NCBI RefSeq assembly: GCF_030817495.1 | Contig: NZ_JAUSZK010000001.1 | Coordinates: 5,125,001 to 5,189,000 of the forward strand | Length of the DNA stretch: 64,000 nucleotides | Source of the DNA: Streptomyces sp. V3I7 | GTDB lineage: Bacteria; Actinomycetota; Actinomycetes; Streptomycetales; Streptomycetaceae | Direction of reading: 5' to 3' | Part shown: positions 24,908 through 33,686 of the stretch, piece by piece | How the letters are laid out: every line of letters begins with the position of its first letter | Numbering within the stretch: the stretch's first letter is position 1 | The notes under the pieces: generated by a model | Told to the model about the DNA's origin: nothing | Database searches by the model: none | Seen by the model: only the letters and a program-made list of their open reading frames with translations | Made by a program: the position numbers and the translations under genes

Positions 24908-24963
24908 GGTGACACGGAGGAGGGGCGCCCCGGAAGCCCGGGGCGCCCCTCCTCCGTGTCACC
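24908..24963. terminator. Very long (24-bp perfect stem) bidirectional terminator
   Basis: Arms 24908-24931 and 24940-24963 (outer GGTGACACGGAGGAGG) are perfectly complementary over 24 bp around an 8-base loop. It separates the convergent DUF3159 and TrkA genes. Confidence 0.88.
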
Positions 24964-24972
24964 GTGCGGCGG

Positions 24973-25644
24973 TCAGACGTCCTGTCGACGTACCGACAGC
25001 AGGTCCTCCAGCTGCTCCTCGCGGGCCGGGGCGGCCACGAACAGGAGCTCGTCGCCCGCCTCCAGGGAGTCCTCCTTGGAGGGGGTCAGCACGCGCGTGC
25101 CGCGGATGATGGTGACCAGCGAGGTGTCCTCGGGCCACTCCACGTCGCCGACCTGGGTGCCGGCCAGCGCCGACTCCTCGGGCAGGGTCAGCTCGACGAG
25201 GTTGGCGTCGCCGTGGCTGAAGCGGAGCAGGCGGACCAGGTCGCCGACGCTCACCGCCTCCTCGACCAGGGCGGACATCAGGCGCGGGGTGGAGACGGCG
25301 ACGTCCACGCCCCAGGCCTCGTTGAACAGCCACTCGTTCTTGGGGTTGTTGACGCGGGCGACGACGCGCGGGACGCCGTACTCCGTCTTGGCGAGCAGCG
25401 AGACGACCAGGTTGACCTTGTCGTCGCCGGTCGCGGCGATGACGACGTTGCAGCGCTGGAGCGCCGCCTCGTCCAGGGAGGTGATCTCGCAGGCGTCGGC
25501 CAGCAGCCACTCCGCCTGGGGCACCCGCTCCACCGAGATGGCGGTCGGGGCCTTGTCGATCAGCAGGACCTCGTGGCCGTTCTCCAGCAGCTCGGCCGCG
25601 ATCGAGCGGCCGACGGCACCGGCACCGGCAATGGCGACCCTCAT
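24973..25644 (-). CDS. TrkA/KtrA-type K+ regulatory protein (second of pair, CeoC-like)
   Basis: A 223-residue RCK protein. The N-terminal Rossmann domain has the nucleotide-binding VAIAGAGAVGRSIAAELLE and an Asp after strand 2 (LLIDKAP), fitting NAD(H) or ATP binding. The C-terminal TrkA_C domain starts about residue 140 (HGDANLVELTLPEESALAG) and ends GDELLFVAAPAREEQLEDLL. Such proteins gate a K+ transporter in response to nucleotide or second messenger. The ATG overlaps the stop of the upstream trkA gene (ATGA). The order matches mycobacterial ceoB-ceoC. Confidence 0.9.
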   Translation of the reverse strand: MRVAIAGAGAVGRSIAAELLENGHEVLLIDKAPTAISVERVPQAEWLLADACEITSLDEAALQRCNVVIAATGDDKVNLVVSLLAKTEYGVPRVVARVNNPKNEWLFNEAWGVDVAVSTPRLMSALVEEAVSVGDLVRLLRFSHGDANLVELTLPEESALAGTQVGDVEWPEDTSLVTIIRGTRVLTPSKEDSLEAGDELLFVAAPAREEQLEDLLSVRRQDV

Positions 25645-26315
25645 CAGTGACCGCCCTCCTCTTCTGGGCCGCCGGCGAACGCCGCCTCGACCTTCTCGAC
25701 CTCGTCCGTGCGCATCATCACGTGCACCAGGTCGCCCTCCTGGAGCACCGTCTGGGAGGTGGGCACGATCGCCTCGCCCAGACGGGTCAGGAACGCCACG
25801 CGGACGCCGGTCTCGTCCTGCAACTTGCTGATCTTGTGGCCGACCCACTTCGGCGAGGCGTGCACCTCGGCGAGCTGAACGCCCCCGGTGGGGTCGCGCC
25901 ACAGCGGCTCCGCGCCCGAGGGCAGCAGCCGGCGCAGCATCTGGTCGGCCGTCCAGCGGACGGTCGCCACGGTGGGGATGCCCAGGCGCTGGTAGACCTC
26001 GGCGCGGCGGGGGTCGTAGATGCGGGCGGCGACGTTCTCCACGCCGAACATCTCGCGGGCGACGCGCGCGGAGATGATGTTCGAGTTGTCACCGCTGGAG
26101 ACGGCGGCGAAGGCGCCGGCCTCCTCGATGCCCGCCTCACGCAGGGTGTCCTGGTCGAAGCCGATGCCGGTGACCCGGCGGCCGCCGAATCCCGGGCCCA
26201 GCCGGCGGAAGGCGGTGGGGTCGCGGTCGATCACGGCGACCGTGTGCCCCTGCTGCTCCAGGGTCTGGGCGAGAGCGGAACCCACTCTGCCGCACCCCAT
26301 GATGACGATATGCAT
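25644..26315 (-). CDS. TrkA/KtrA-type K+ regulatory protein (first of pair, CeoB-like)
   Basis: A 223-residue RCK protein, paralogous to the next gene. Rossmann domain: IVIMGCGRVGSALAQTLEQQ (GxGxxG), VAVIDRDPTAFRRL, and AFAAVSSGDNSNIISARVAR. TrkA_C domain: AEVHASPKWVGHKISKLQD to GDLVHVMMRTDEVEKVEAAF. No membrane K+ channel gene (TrkH/KtrB) lies in the window; the nearest membrane partner is the divergent KimA-like permease at 28.2 kb. The pair probably forms a hetero-oligomeric gating ring. Confidence 0.9.
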   Translation of the reverse strand: MHIVIMGCGRVGSALAQTLEQQGHTVAVIDRDPTAFRRLGPGFGGRRVTGIGFDQDTLREAGIEEAGAFAAVSSGDNSNIISARVAREMFGVENVAARIYDPRRAEVYQRLGIPTVATVRWTADQMLRRLLPSGAEPLWRDPTGGVQLAEVHASPKWVGHKISKLQDETGVRVAFLTRLGEAIVPTSQTVLQEGDLVHVMMRTDEVEKVEAAFAGGPEEEGGH

Positions 26316-26612
26316 GGCTTTACACCGCGCTTCCGACAGGCCGTCCGGCCCGCGTAAATGTCGTGCTCATGTCTCTCTCTCGGCTCGCCAGGCAACACCT
26401 GCGGCCTGCGTGCCGGCCGCCCGGCACCATCATGCCCGCGGAATCGCTGTTGCGATCACCGCCTGGGCCAGGCTGTCACCTTCGATTGCCTGCGACCAAA
26501 ATATCCGCAGAGCCGTGTCGTGCGGCGAGGGGGTCCCGCACGGGGTGAGCCCCGCCGGCGGACCGGAGGGGCTCACGTCGTGCTCGATGGTGCGCGGGGA
26601 GGCCGGCCGGCC
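26316..26612. other. Spacer between trkA genes and the protease gene, with a terminator
   Basis: This 297-bp stretch carries the trkA promoter near its left end and, at 26545-26576, a hairpin (GTGAGCCCC with GGGGCTCAC, 9 bp, extended by GCC/GGC) that should end the protease transcript coming from the right. No ORF with a ribosome-binding site was seen. Confidence 0.5.
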
Positions 26613-27683
26613 TCAGTACACGTTGACGCCGTACGCGCTCAGCGCCTCGGTGACCGGCTGGAAGAAGGTCGTACCGCCCGAGGAGCAGTTGCCGCTGCCG
26701 CCGGAGGTCAGGCCGATCGCCGCGGAGCCGGCGAACAGCGAGCCGCCCGAGTCGCCCGGCTCGGCGCAGACGTTGGTCTGGATGAGGCCGTAGACGATCT
26801 CGCCGTTGCCGTAGTTGACCGTGGCGTTGAGGGCCTGGACGGTGCCGCCGTGGACGCCGGTGGTCGAGCCGCTGCGCGTGACGGACTCACCGACGTAGGC
26901 GTTGGCGGCGGTGGTGATGTCCTGGCTCGTGCCGTTGTAGAGGTTGACGCTCCCGGGGTGCGAGACGCCGGTGTTGTCGTAGCGGACGATGCCGTAGTCG
27001 TTGGTGGGGAACTGCGAGTCGAGGGTCGGGCCGACGTACGTGGTGAGGCCGGAGTTGGTGTACCAGCCCGGGAAGCCGTCCGTGCAGTGGCCCGCCGTCA
27101 GGAAGTAGTAGTTGGCGCCGTCGGTGACGTTGAAGCCGACGGAGCAGCGCCAGCCGGCGTCGGCGTAGATCGCGGTGCCGCCGTTGAGCAGCTTCCGGAA
27201 GGTGCCGCTCACGCGCTTGACGGTGACCGCGTCGCCGTAGGAGGCGGTGGCGGACTTCAGCTTGGCGAGTTCGGCGCGCGAGACGCTGCTGTCGGCGCTC
27301 ACGACCAGGGTGTCGCTGCGCGGGTCCGTGGCCCACGCGGTGCCGGGTATGTCCGCGGCCTTGGCGGCGTCGCCCGCCTTGGCGAGCTGTGCGGAGCTGT
27401 GGGTGACGAGCCGCGGTGTCGCGCCGGCCTCGCGAACGGCCTGCGCGGCCTGCCGGGTGGTGACGTTGACGACCGAGGTCTTGGTCTTGCTGTCGTAGTA
27501 CGAACCCGCGGTCCGGGTGGCACCGAGCGACTTGGCCACCGCGGCTGCGGCTGCGGGGGAGGCCTTGGCCGGGGTGGTGGCGGCCTGAGCGGTGGGCATG
27601 GTCAGTACGGTCGCCGCGAGCAGTCCGGAGGCCGTGGCGATCAGCCCGGCGCGCCGTGCACTGCTGAAGGTTCTGATACGCAC
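26613..27683 (-). CDS. Secreted S1 serine protease, streptogrisin (alpha-lytic) type
   Basis: A 356-residue preproprotease. A Sec signal peptide ([20 protein letters not shown]...AQA, cleavage about residue 36) precedes a prodomain of about 130 residues (the alpha-lytic pro fold). The mature part begins near [16 protein letters not shown]. The triad is visible as FLTAGHC (His), DYGIVRYD (Asp) and EPGDSGGSL (Ser), and the cysteine pairs are as in streptogrisin B/D. The GTG start gives VRIRTFSS and is preceded by AGGAGCC. It sits inside the otherwise ancient TrkA-permease divergon, so it is probably a later insertion. Confidence 0.92.
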   Translation of the reverse strand: MRIRTFSSARRAGLIATASGLLAATVLTMPTAQAATTPAKASPAAAAAVAKSLGATRTAGSYYDSKTKTSVVNVTTRQAAQAVREAGATPRLVTHSSAQLAKAGDAAKAADIPGTAWATDPRSDTLVVSADSSVSRAELAKLKSATASYGDAVTVKRVSGTFRKLLNGGTAIYADAGWRCSVGFNVTDGANYYFLTAGHCTDGFPGWYTNSGLTTYVGPTLDSQFPTNDYGIVRYDNTGVSHPGSVNLYNGTSQDITTAANAYVGESVTRSGSTTGVHGGTVQALNATVNYGNGEIVYGLIQTNVCAEPGDSGGSLFAGSAAIGLTSGGSGNCSSGGTTFFQPVTEALSAYGVNVY

Positions 27684-27874
27684 TTGCTGGCTCCTGTGGG
27701 GATGAGGCAGACGCCAAGGTGGAGGGCGCGCGAGTGCATCTACTCGTCGTGCCCCTGACAAGCACGGAAGGGAGTATTCCGATGCCCCTGCGTAGTCGGC
27801 AAGTAGTAAGCGGAAGACTTTACGCGCGTAACACACTTTGGTGTGGACCTGCACAGCCGTACACGGCCCGGCGG

Positions 27875-27970
27875 TCAACGTCGCGTGATACTGCGCACGC
27901 TGCACAGGGTCAGGATCGCGAGGCCGACGAGGGTGACCGCGGCGCCGATCAGCTCTGCGGGCGCGGGCAT
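27875..27970 (-). CDS. 31-residue single-helix membrane peptide
   Basis: A very short gene encodes a 31-residue peptide that starts [20 protein letters not shown] and ends SVRSITRR. It is one hydrophobic helix with a basic C-terminal end, so it should sit in the membrane with its C-terminus inside. GGAGG lies 5-6 bases before the ATG, a near-ideal ribosome-binding site and the main reason to believe it. I recall similar tiny peptides beside this permease in other streptomycetes, but no function. It lies divergently to the KimA-like gene, in a 515-bp spacer otherwise without genes. Confidence 0.6.
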   Translation of the reverse strand: MPAPAELIGAAVTLVGLAILTLCSVRSITRR

Positions 27971-28198
27971 GGGACCTCCGGAGGGCCGGGCGCGGATGCG
28001 GTACGAGCGCGGTGACGTGCGGGGTTGCCGCGGGTCTGCCATCAAGACACGAAGACCACACCGTCCACGGAATCCGCACTTCCAATCGCTCCCGAGTTCA
28101 CTCGTGAGGCAGATCCGGGCCCTCTCGACCCGACGGCGCGAGGCCGGGGGAGGGGGAGGGTGGGCGTCAGCCAGTTCGAAGGCTTACGATCCTCTGTC

Positions 28199-30247
28199 GT
28201 GTCCAAACTGACCGACGTGCCCAAACGGATCCTGATCGGGCGCGCTCTGCGCAGCGACCGGCTGGGTGAAACGCTCCTGCCGAAGCGCATCGCACTCCCC
28301 GTCTTCGCATCCGACCCGCTGTCCTCCGTCGCCTACGCGCCCGGTGAGGTCCTGCTGGTCCTGTCCATCGCGGGCGTGTCGGCGTACCACTTCAGCCCCT
28401 GGATCGCGGTCGCGGTCGTGGTGCTGATGTTCACCGTGGTCGCCTCCTACCGGCAGAACGTCCACGCGTATCCCAGCGGCGGCGGCGACTACGAGGTCGC
28501 GACCACCAACCTCGGCCCCAAGGCCGGTCTGACGGTGGCCAGCGCCCTGCTCGTGGACTACGTCCTCACCGTCGCCGTCTCCATCTCCTCCGGCATCGAG
28601 AACCTGGGCTCCGCGGTCCCGTTCATCATCGAGCACAAGGTGCTGTGCGCCGTCGCCGTGATCGTGCTGCTCACGCTGATGAACCTGCGCGGTGTCAAGG
28701 AGTCCGGCTCGCTGTTCGCGATCCCGACGTACGTCTTCGTCGCGGGCGTCTTCATCATGATCGTGTGGGGCGCGATCCGGGGTCTGGTCCTCGGCGAGAC
28801 CATGCACGCGCCGACCGCCGGCTTCCACATCAGGGCCGAACACCAGGGCCTCGCGGGCTTCGCCCTGGTCTTCCTCCTCCTGCGCGCCTTCTCCTCCGGC
28901 TGTGCCGCGCTCACCGGCGTCGAGGCGATCTCCAACGGCGTGCCCGCCTTCCGCAAGCCCAAGTCGAAGAACGCCGCGACCACGCTGGCCGCGATGGGCC
29001 TGCTCGCCGTCACGATGTTCTGCGGCATCATCGGCCTCGCGATGGCCACCAACGTCCGGATGGCCGAGAATCCGGCCGCCGACCTCATCCGGGGCGGCTC
29101 CCCGGTCGGCTCCGGCTACGTCCAGAACCCGGTGATCTCCCAGGTCGCCGAGGCCGTCTTCGGCAAGGGCAGCTTCCTGTTCGTCGTCCTCGCGGCGGCG
29201 ACGGCGCTGGTCCTGTTCCTGGCGGCGAACACGGCGTACAACGGCTTCCCGCTGCTCGGCTCGATCCTCGCCCAGGACCGCTACCTCCCGCGCCAGCTGC
29301 ACACCCGCGGTGACCGCCTCGCGTTCTCCAACGGCATCGTGCTGCTCGCGGGTACCGCGGCCCTCCTGGTGATCATCTACGGCGCGGACTCGACCCGGCT
29401 GATCCAGCTGTACATCGTCGGCGTCTTCGTGTCCTTCACGCTCAGCCAGACCGGCATGGTCCGCCATTGGAACCGCCACCTGGCCACCGAGACGGACCCC
29501 GCCAAGCGCAGACACATGATCCGCTCCCGCGCGATCAACGCCTTCGGCGCCTTCTTCACCGGCCTGGTGCTGGTCGTCGTGCTGTTCACCAAGTTCACGC
29601 ACGGCGCCTGGGTCGCGCTGCTCGGCATGTGCATCTTCTACGTGACGATGACCGCGATCCGCCGGCACTACGACCGCGTCGCCGAGGAGATCGCCGCCCC
29701 CGAGGGCCCGAGCGACGACAGCGTCCGGCCGTCCCGGGTGCACTCCCTGGTCCTGATCTCCAAGATCCACCGCCCCACCCTGCGCGCCCTGGCCTACGCC
29801 AAGCTCATGCGCTCGGACACCCTGGAGGCGCTCACCGTCAACGTCGACCCGGCGGAGACGAAGGCGCTGCGCGAGGAGTGGGAGCGGCGCGGCATCGACG
29901 TACCGCTGAAGGTCCTCGACTCCCCGTACCGCGAGATCACCCGGCCGATCGTCGAGTACGTCAAGAACCTCCGCAAGGAGTCCCCGCGCGACGCGGTCTC
30001 CGTGATCATCCCCGAGTACGTGGTCGGCCGCTGGTACGAGCACCTGCTGCACAACCAGAGCGCCCTGCGCCTGAAGGGCCGCCTGCTGTTCTTGCCCGGC
30101 GTCATGGTCACCTCCGTGCCCTACCAGCTGGTCTCCTCCGAAGCGGCCCGCGACCGCGCCCGCAAGCGGCAGGAATGGAACGCACCGGGCGCCGTCCGGC
30201 GGGGACCGGCGGAGGCGCGCCCGAAGGAGCCTGCGGGCAAGGAGTGA
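28199..30247 (+). CDS. APC-superfamily permease, probable KimA-type K+ transporter
   Basis: A 682-residue permease with 12 or so helices (residues about 30-480) and a C-terminal cytosolic domain (about 500-650, VHSLVLISKIHRPTLRALAYA, DAVSVIIPEYVVG) of universal-stress-protein type. Generic annotation is amino acid permease, but the layout and residues match Bacillus KimA (YdaO): Asp39 and Tyr46 in SDPLSSVAYA, and Asp120, Tyr121, Thr124, Ser128 in LLVDYVLTVAVS stand at a constant +3 offset from the K+-binding residues I remember for KimA (36, 43, 117, 118, 121, 125). I chose the GTG giving VSKLTDVPKR; a GTG at 28160 is an alternative. It is followed by the RNA methyltransferase gene. Confidence 0.85.
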   Translation: MSKLTDVPKRILIGRALRSDRLGETLLPKRIALPVFASDPLSSVAYAPGEVLLVLSIAGVSAYHFSPWIAVAVVVLMFTVVASYRQNVHAYPSGGGDYEVATTNLGPKAGLTVASALLVDYVLTVAVSISSGIENLGSAVPFIIEHKVLCAVAVIVLLTLMNLRGVKESGSLFAIPTYVFVAGVFIMIVWGAIRGLVLGETMHAPTAGFHIRAEHQGLAGFALVFLLLRAFSSGCAALTGVEAISNGVPAFRKPKSKNAATTLAAMGLLAVTMFCGIIGLAMATNVRMAENPAADLIRGGSPVGSGYVQNPVISQVAEAVFGKGSFLFVVLAAATALVLFLAANTAYNGFPLLGSILAQDRYLPRQLHTRGDRLAFSNGIVLLAGTAALLVIIYGADSTRLIQLYIVGVFVSFTLSQTGMVRHWNRHLATETDPAKRRHMIRSRAINAFGAFFTGLVLVVVLFTKFTHGAWVALLGMCIFYVTMTAIRRHYDRVAEEIAAPEGPSDDSVRPSRVHSLVLISKIHRPTLRALAYAKLMRSDTLEALTVNVDPAETKALREEWERRGIDVPLKVLDSPYREITRPIVEYVKNLRKESPRDAVSVIIPEYVVGRWYEHLLHNQSALRLKGRLLFLPGVMVTSVPYQLVSSEAARDRARKRQEWNAPGAVRRGPAEARPKEPAGKE

Positions 30248-30408
30248 GCAGGACTGAGTAGGGCGGAGCGGGACTGAGCCGTGGCCCGCACGGTGCCGGG
30301 GGGACCGAGCCGTGCAGGGGAGGCCGTAGACTGGTGGGCTGTTGTTGTCAGGCCCACCGGCTACGGCCTTCGCCCTTTCCGGCCTTCCCGATCTGGAGTC
30401 ACCCCACC

Positions 30409-31737
30409 ATGCAGGCAGAACCGACGAAGTCTCTGGTGGGCGAGGAGTACGAGGTCGAGATCGGCCCCGTCGCCCACGGCGGCCACTGCATCGCCCGTAC
30501 GTCCGAGGGCCAGGTGCTGTTCGTCCGGCACGCGCTGCCCGGCGAGCGGGTCGTGGCCCGGGTGACGGAGGGCGAGGAGGGCGCGCGGTTCCTGCGCGCC
30601 GACGCGGTCGAGGTCCTGGAGGCCTCCAAGGACCGCGTCCCGGCCCCCTGCCCCTTCGCCGGCCCCGGCCGCTGCGGCGGCTGCGACTGGCAGCACGCCA
30701 AGCCGGGCGCGCAGCGCCGCCTGAAGGCGGACGTGATCGCGGAGCAGCTCCAGCGCCTGGCCGGCCTCACCCCCGAGGAGGCGGGCTGGGACGGCACGGT
30801 CATGCCGGCCGAGGGCGACAAGCTGCCCGCGGGCGAGGTGCCGCAGTGGCGTACCCGCGTCCAGTACGCCGTCGACGCCGAGGGCCACGCCGGTCTGCGC
30901 CGCCACCGCTCGCACGAGGTGGAGCGGATCGACCACTGCATGATCGCCGCCGAGGGCGTCAGCGAGCTGGGTGTGGAGTCCCGTGACTGGTCCGGCATGG
31001 AGTCGGTCGAGGCGATCGCGGCGACGGGTTCCCAGGACCGCCAGGTCATCCTCACCCCCCGCCCCGGCGCCCGCCTGCCCATCGTCGAGCTCGACAAGCC
31101 GGTGTCGGTGATGCGGGTCGGCGAGAAGGACGGCGGCGTCCACCGCGTCCACGGCCGCCCCTTCGTCCGCGAGCGCGCCGACGGCCGTACGTACCGCGTC
31201 GGCAGCGGCGGCTTCTGGCAGGTCCACCCGAGGGCGGCCGACACCCTGGTGACCGCGGTCATGCAGGGCCTGCTCCCACGCAAGGGCGAGATGGCTCTGG
31301 ACCTGTACTGCGGCGTGGGCCTGTTCGCGGGCGCGCTGGCCGACCGCCTCGGCGAACAGGGCGCGGTCCTCGGCATCGAGTCCAGCAAGCGCGCGGTCGA
31401 GGACGCCCGCCACAACCTCGCCGACTTCCCCCGCGTCCGCATCGAGCAGGGCAAGGTGGAGACGGTCCTCCCGCGCACCGGCATCACCGAGGTCGACCTC
31501 GTCGTCCTCGACCCCCCGCGCGCGGGCGCCGGCAAGAAGACGGTGGAGCACCTGACGTCGCTGGGCGCGCGACGCATCGCGTACGTGGCGTGCGATCCCG
31601 CTGCGCTGGCTCGGGACCTGGGGTACTTCCGGGACCACGGGTATCGGGTGCGGACGCTTCGGGCTTTTGATCTGTTTCCGATGACCCACCACGTGGAGTG
31701 TGTCGCCATCCTCGAACCGGCCGCAAAGGGCTCCTGA
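30409..31737 (+). CDS. TRAM-domain class I SAM-dependent RNA methyltransferase (RlmC/RlmD/TrmA family)
   Basis: A 442-residue 5-methyluridine-type RNA methyltransferase. An N-terminal TRAM domain (SLVGEEYEVEIGPVAHGGHC to about residue 65) is followed by the Fe-S cysteine cluster PCPFAGPGRCGGCDWQH, then the SAM fold with LDLYCGVGLFAGALAD, VVLDPPRAGAGK and the catalytic region IAYVACDPAALARDL, whose Cys attacks C6 of uridine. Target RNA (23S rRNA or tRNA) cannot be told from sequence. Its mycobacterial counterpart is Rv2689c, at the same place in the block. Confidence 0.92.
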   Translation: MQAEPTKSLVGEEYEVEIGPVAHGGHCIARTSEGQVLFVRHALPGERVVARVTEGEEGARFLRADAVEVLEASKDRVPAPCPFAGPGRCGGCDWQHAKPGAQRRLKADVIAEQLQRLAGLTPEEAGWDGTVMPAEGDKLPAGEVPQWRTRVQYAVDAEGHAGLRRHRSHEVERIDHCMIAAEGVSELGVESRDWSGMESVEAIAATGSQDRQVILTPRPGARLPIVELDKPVSVMRVGEKDGGVHRVHGRPFVRERADGRTYRVGSGGFWQVHPRAADTLVTAVMQGLLPRKGEMALDLYCGVGLFAGALADRLGEQGAVLGIESSKRAVEDARHNLADFPRVRIEQGKVETVLPRTGITEVDLVVLDPPRAGAGKKTVEHLTSLGARRIAYVACDPAALARDLGYFRDHGYRVRTLRAFDLFPMTHHVECVAILEPAAKGS

Positions 31738-31792
31738 CCTGCGGTTTTGCGCGTGCGCATTATGTGCGGTGTGTGCGTTACGGGCGATATCC

Positions 31793-31821
31793 TGACGCTG
31801 AAATGACGCTCATTTGACGCT
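31793..31821. repeat. Three TGACGCT repeats at exact 11-bp spacing
   Basis: TGACGCT occurs at 31793, 31804 and 31815. The same 7-mer at the same spacing occurs twice at 45002-45019. Eleven-bp phasing is typical of sites for OmpR-type regulators. The rest of the 580-bp spacer (31738-32317) holds the metE remnant and a hairpin. Confidence 0.6.
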
Positions 31822-31981
31822 CGTTCTGGTGGAGTGTCAGGCGACTGTACGGGCAGGTCAGAGGCCGGTCCTGCGTGGTTGACGGCGGTGTACTGTTGAA
31901 GAAGGTGGCCGCGCGAGATGGGCGAGGTCCGTCGTGGTCAGTTGTCCCGGTAGGGACCACGAGGCCCGTGACGGCTGCGCT

Positions 31982-32116
31982 GGCCCGGACGATGTCGCCG
32001 AATTCCGCGCAGCACATGTGCGTGTGGATCTGCGTGTCCGGGCGCACTCCGCTCGTGCTGAGCCGGAATGCTTTGGTGGCCAGACCGATCAGGTCCGCGA
32101 GCCTCAGCGTCCCATC
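31982..32116 (-). pseudogene. Remnant of metE (cobalamin-independent methionine synthase), zinc-site region
   Basis: The minus-strand frame reads LADLIGLATKAFRLSTSGV followed by RPDTQIHTHMCCAEFGDIVRA. This matches the strongly conserved AFRLATSGV..TQIHTHMCYSEFGDII stretch of MetE, which holds the zinc ligands. Homology stops abruptly on both sides (there is no ADVTSIEAARS after it), so only about 45 codons of a 770-codon gene survive. The rest of the spacer shows no more MetE sequence. Confidence 0.75.
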
Positions 32117-32268
32117 GGGTGGGCGCAGCCCAGCTCCATTCCGGTGTCGATGTCCTGAGCGGCGACGAAGCCAGACCCCAGCCGGTGGGCGGGGGTAGGG
32201 CTGGCAAACTGCGGCGCCTGCTCTCCCGCGGTTGGTTCGGGGGAAAGTAGGCGCCGTCTGTGCAGTTG

Positions 32269-32287
32269 GAGCGAGCTGAACTCGCTC
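32269..32287 (-). terminator. Short hairpin downstream of the MFS gene
   Basis: GAGCGAG (32269-32275) pairs with CTCGCTC (32281-32287) around CTGAA, about 30 bp after the MFS stop on the minus strand. Confidence 0.45.
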
Positions 32288-32317
32288 AGCGAGCGTTGCC
32301 GGGGGCGGGATTGCTGG

Positions 32318-33517
32318 TTATATCTGCGGCGCATCCGTGGGTGCCTGTGTCGTGCTGTGGCGGGTGATGAGAACGGCCATCGGGCCCATCGCCAAGAGCA
32401 GGGCGAGGGCCGCGTAGCCGTAGGTGAGGGTGGCGGTGGTGGCAACGAGGGCGACCAGCAGGGGGCCGCCCGCGTCGCCGAGTTCGCGCCCGAGTTCGGC
32501 GGATCCCATGGTCTGGCCGAGCCGCTCCTTGGGGGTGGAGGCGGCGAGTGCGGCGAAGCCGAGCGGGGTGATCAGGCCGGTGCCGGCGCCGATCAGGACC
32601 GCGGCGGACAGTAGTCCGGTCAGGCCGGGCAGCATGGCGCAGGCCAGGCCGGCGGCCGTGACGGCGAGGCCGGTGGCCAGTCCGGAGCGGGTGGTGATGC
32701 GGCCGTCGTCCAGGGCCCGTCCGGCTTTGGGCTGTACGAGGGCCGCACACAGGGCGAGTACGGAGACGGCGGCTCCGGTGGCGACCGTGCCCAGGCCCGC
32801 CACCGCGCCGGAGACCGGCAGGAAGCCGACACCGACCGACAGGGCGGCGGTGGCGCCGGCGAGGGCGGCGGTGGGCTGCCAGAAGGCGGGGGCGGCCAGG
32901 CGTCGCGCGAGGTCGAGCACGGTCTGCCGGGTCCTGGGCAGCGGCGCGACGTGCGGCACCGCGAGCGTGGCCCAGGCGGCAACGGCCGCCGCGAGCACGG
33001 CCATCACGGCGAACAGCAGCCGCAGCCCCCCGGCCCACACGAGCACGCCGCCGAGCAGCGGGCCGAGGGTGTAGCCGATGGACTTGTAAAAGCCGTAACT
33101 GCCGAACGCGCGGCCGTGCTTGGCGGCCGGGTTGAGCCGGGCGACCAGGGCGGAGGCGGAGGGGGAGAAGGCGGAGGCGGCGGCCCCCTGGCCCAGGCGG
33201 GCGGCCCACAGCCAGCCCGGGCTGTCGGCGATCGCGTACAGGGCGGAGGCGAAGGCGAAGGCGAGGAGTCCGCCGAGCAGGACCGGGCGGGCGCCGATCC
33301 GGTCGGCGAGGGTGCCGAAGACGGGCTTGAGCAGCACCTCCGCGCCGTCGTACAGGGCAAGGAGCCCGCCCAGGACCAGTAGTGAGGTCACCGCGTCGTG
33401 GGAGAGGGCGCCGAGGCTGGCCGCGATGCCGTGCGCGCCGAAGGCGGTGGTGAATCCGGCCGCGTACAGCGGCCACATGCGCCGGGAGGGCGCGGCCTGT
33501 ATCGGCGTGGCCGTCAT
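32318..33517 (-). CDS. MFS transporter
   Basis: A 399-residue major facilitator with 12 predicted helices. The loop after helix 2 has GTLADRIGARPVLLGG (motif A). The N-terminus MTATPIQAAPSRRMWPLYAA is taken as start because a G-rich ribosome-binding region (GAGGGGGGGGCC) precedes the ATG at 33517. Substrate unknown; drug/proton antiporters of the Bcr-like group have this layout. It is the last gene of a minus-strand group with the PAP2-like, VTC and DUF4956 genes, 169 bp after the PAP2-like gene, so it may have its own promoter. Confidence 0.82.
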   Translation of the reverse strand: MTATPIQAAPSRRMWPLYAAGFTTAFGAHGIAASLGALSHDAVTSLLVLGGLLALYDGAEVLLKPVFGTLADRIGARPVLLGGLLAFAFASALYAIADSPGWLWAARLGQGAAASAFSPSASALVARLNPAAKHGRAFGSYGFYKSIGYTLGPLLGGVLVWAGGLRLLFAVMAVLAAAVAAWATLAVPHVAPLPRTRQTVLDLARRLAAPAFWQPTAALAGATAALSVGVGFLPVSGAVAGLGTVATGAAVSVLALCAALVQPKAGRALDDGRITTRSGLATGLAVTAAGLACAMLPGLTGLLSAAVLIGAGTGLITPLGFAALAASTPKERLGQTMGSAELGRELGDAGGPLLVALVATTATLTYGYAALALLLAMGPMAVLITRHSTTQAPTDAPQI

Positions 33518-33686
33518 CGGCCCCCCCCTCCGGGGTCTGGTGCAGCGCGGCAGTTGGGCCAGGGCGAAGGTGACCGCGACCGCGGCCAGGGGCAGGGGCA
33601 GGGGCAGGGGGCTGTCGGCCGCGGCTCCCGCCCGGGTGGGGCGGGGCCGCGGCCGGACCGGCACGGCGGAAGCCACTGCCCCGCGG

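Noticed and set aside
24908..24963. Treated first as the right end of the transposon-like element
   Set aside because: The inverted repeats and target duplication place the element end at 24875; this hairpin is a separate terminator.
27684..28198. A c-di-AMP (ydaO-type) riboswitch before the KimA-like gene
   Set aside because: Searched by eye because Bacillus kimA has one; no matching conserved core was seen. A covariance-model search would settle it.
31778..32047. An 89-codon minus-strand ORF reading MRPDTQIHTHMCC...
   Set aside because: Only its first part is real homology (metE); the rest is unrelated, so it is not listed as a gene.
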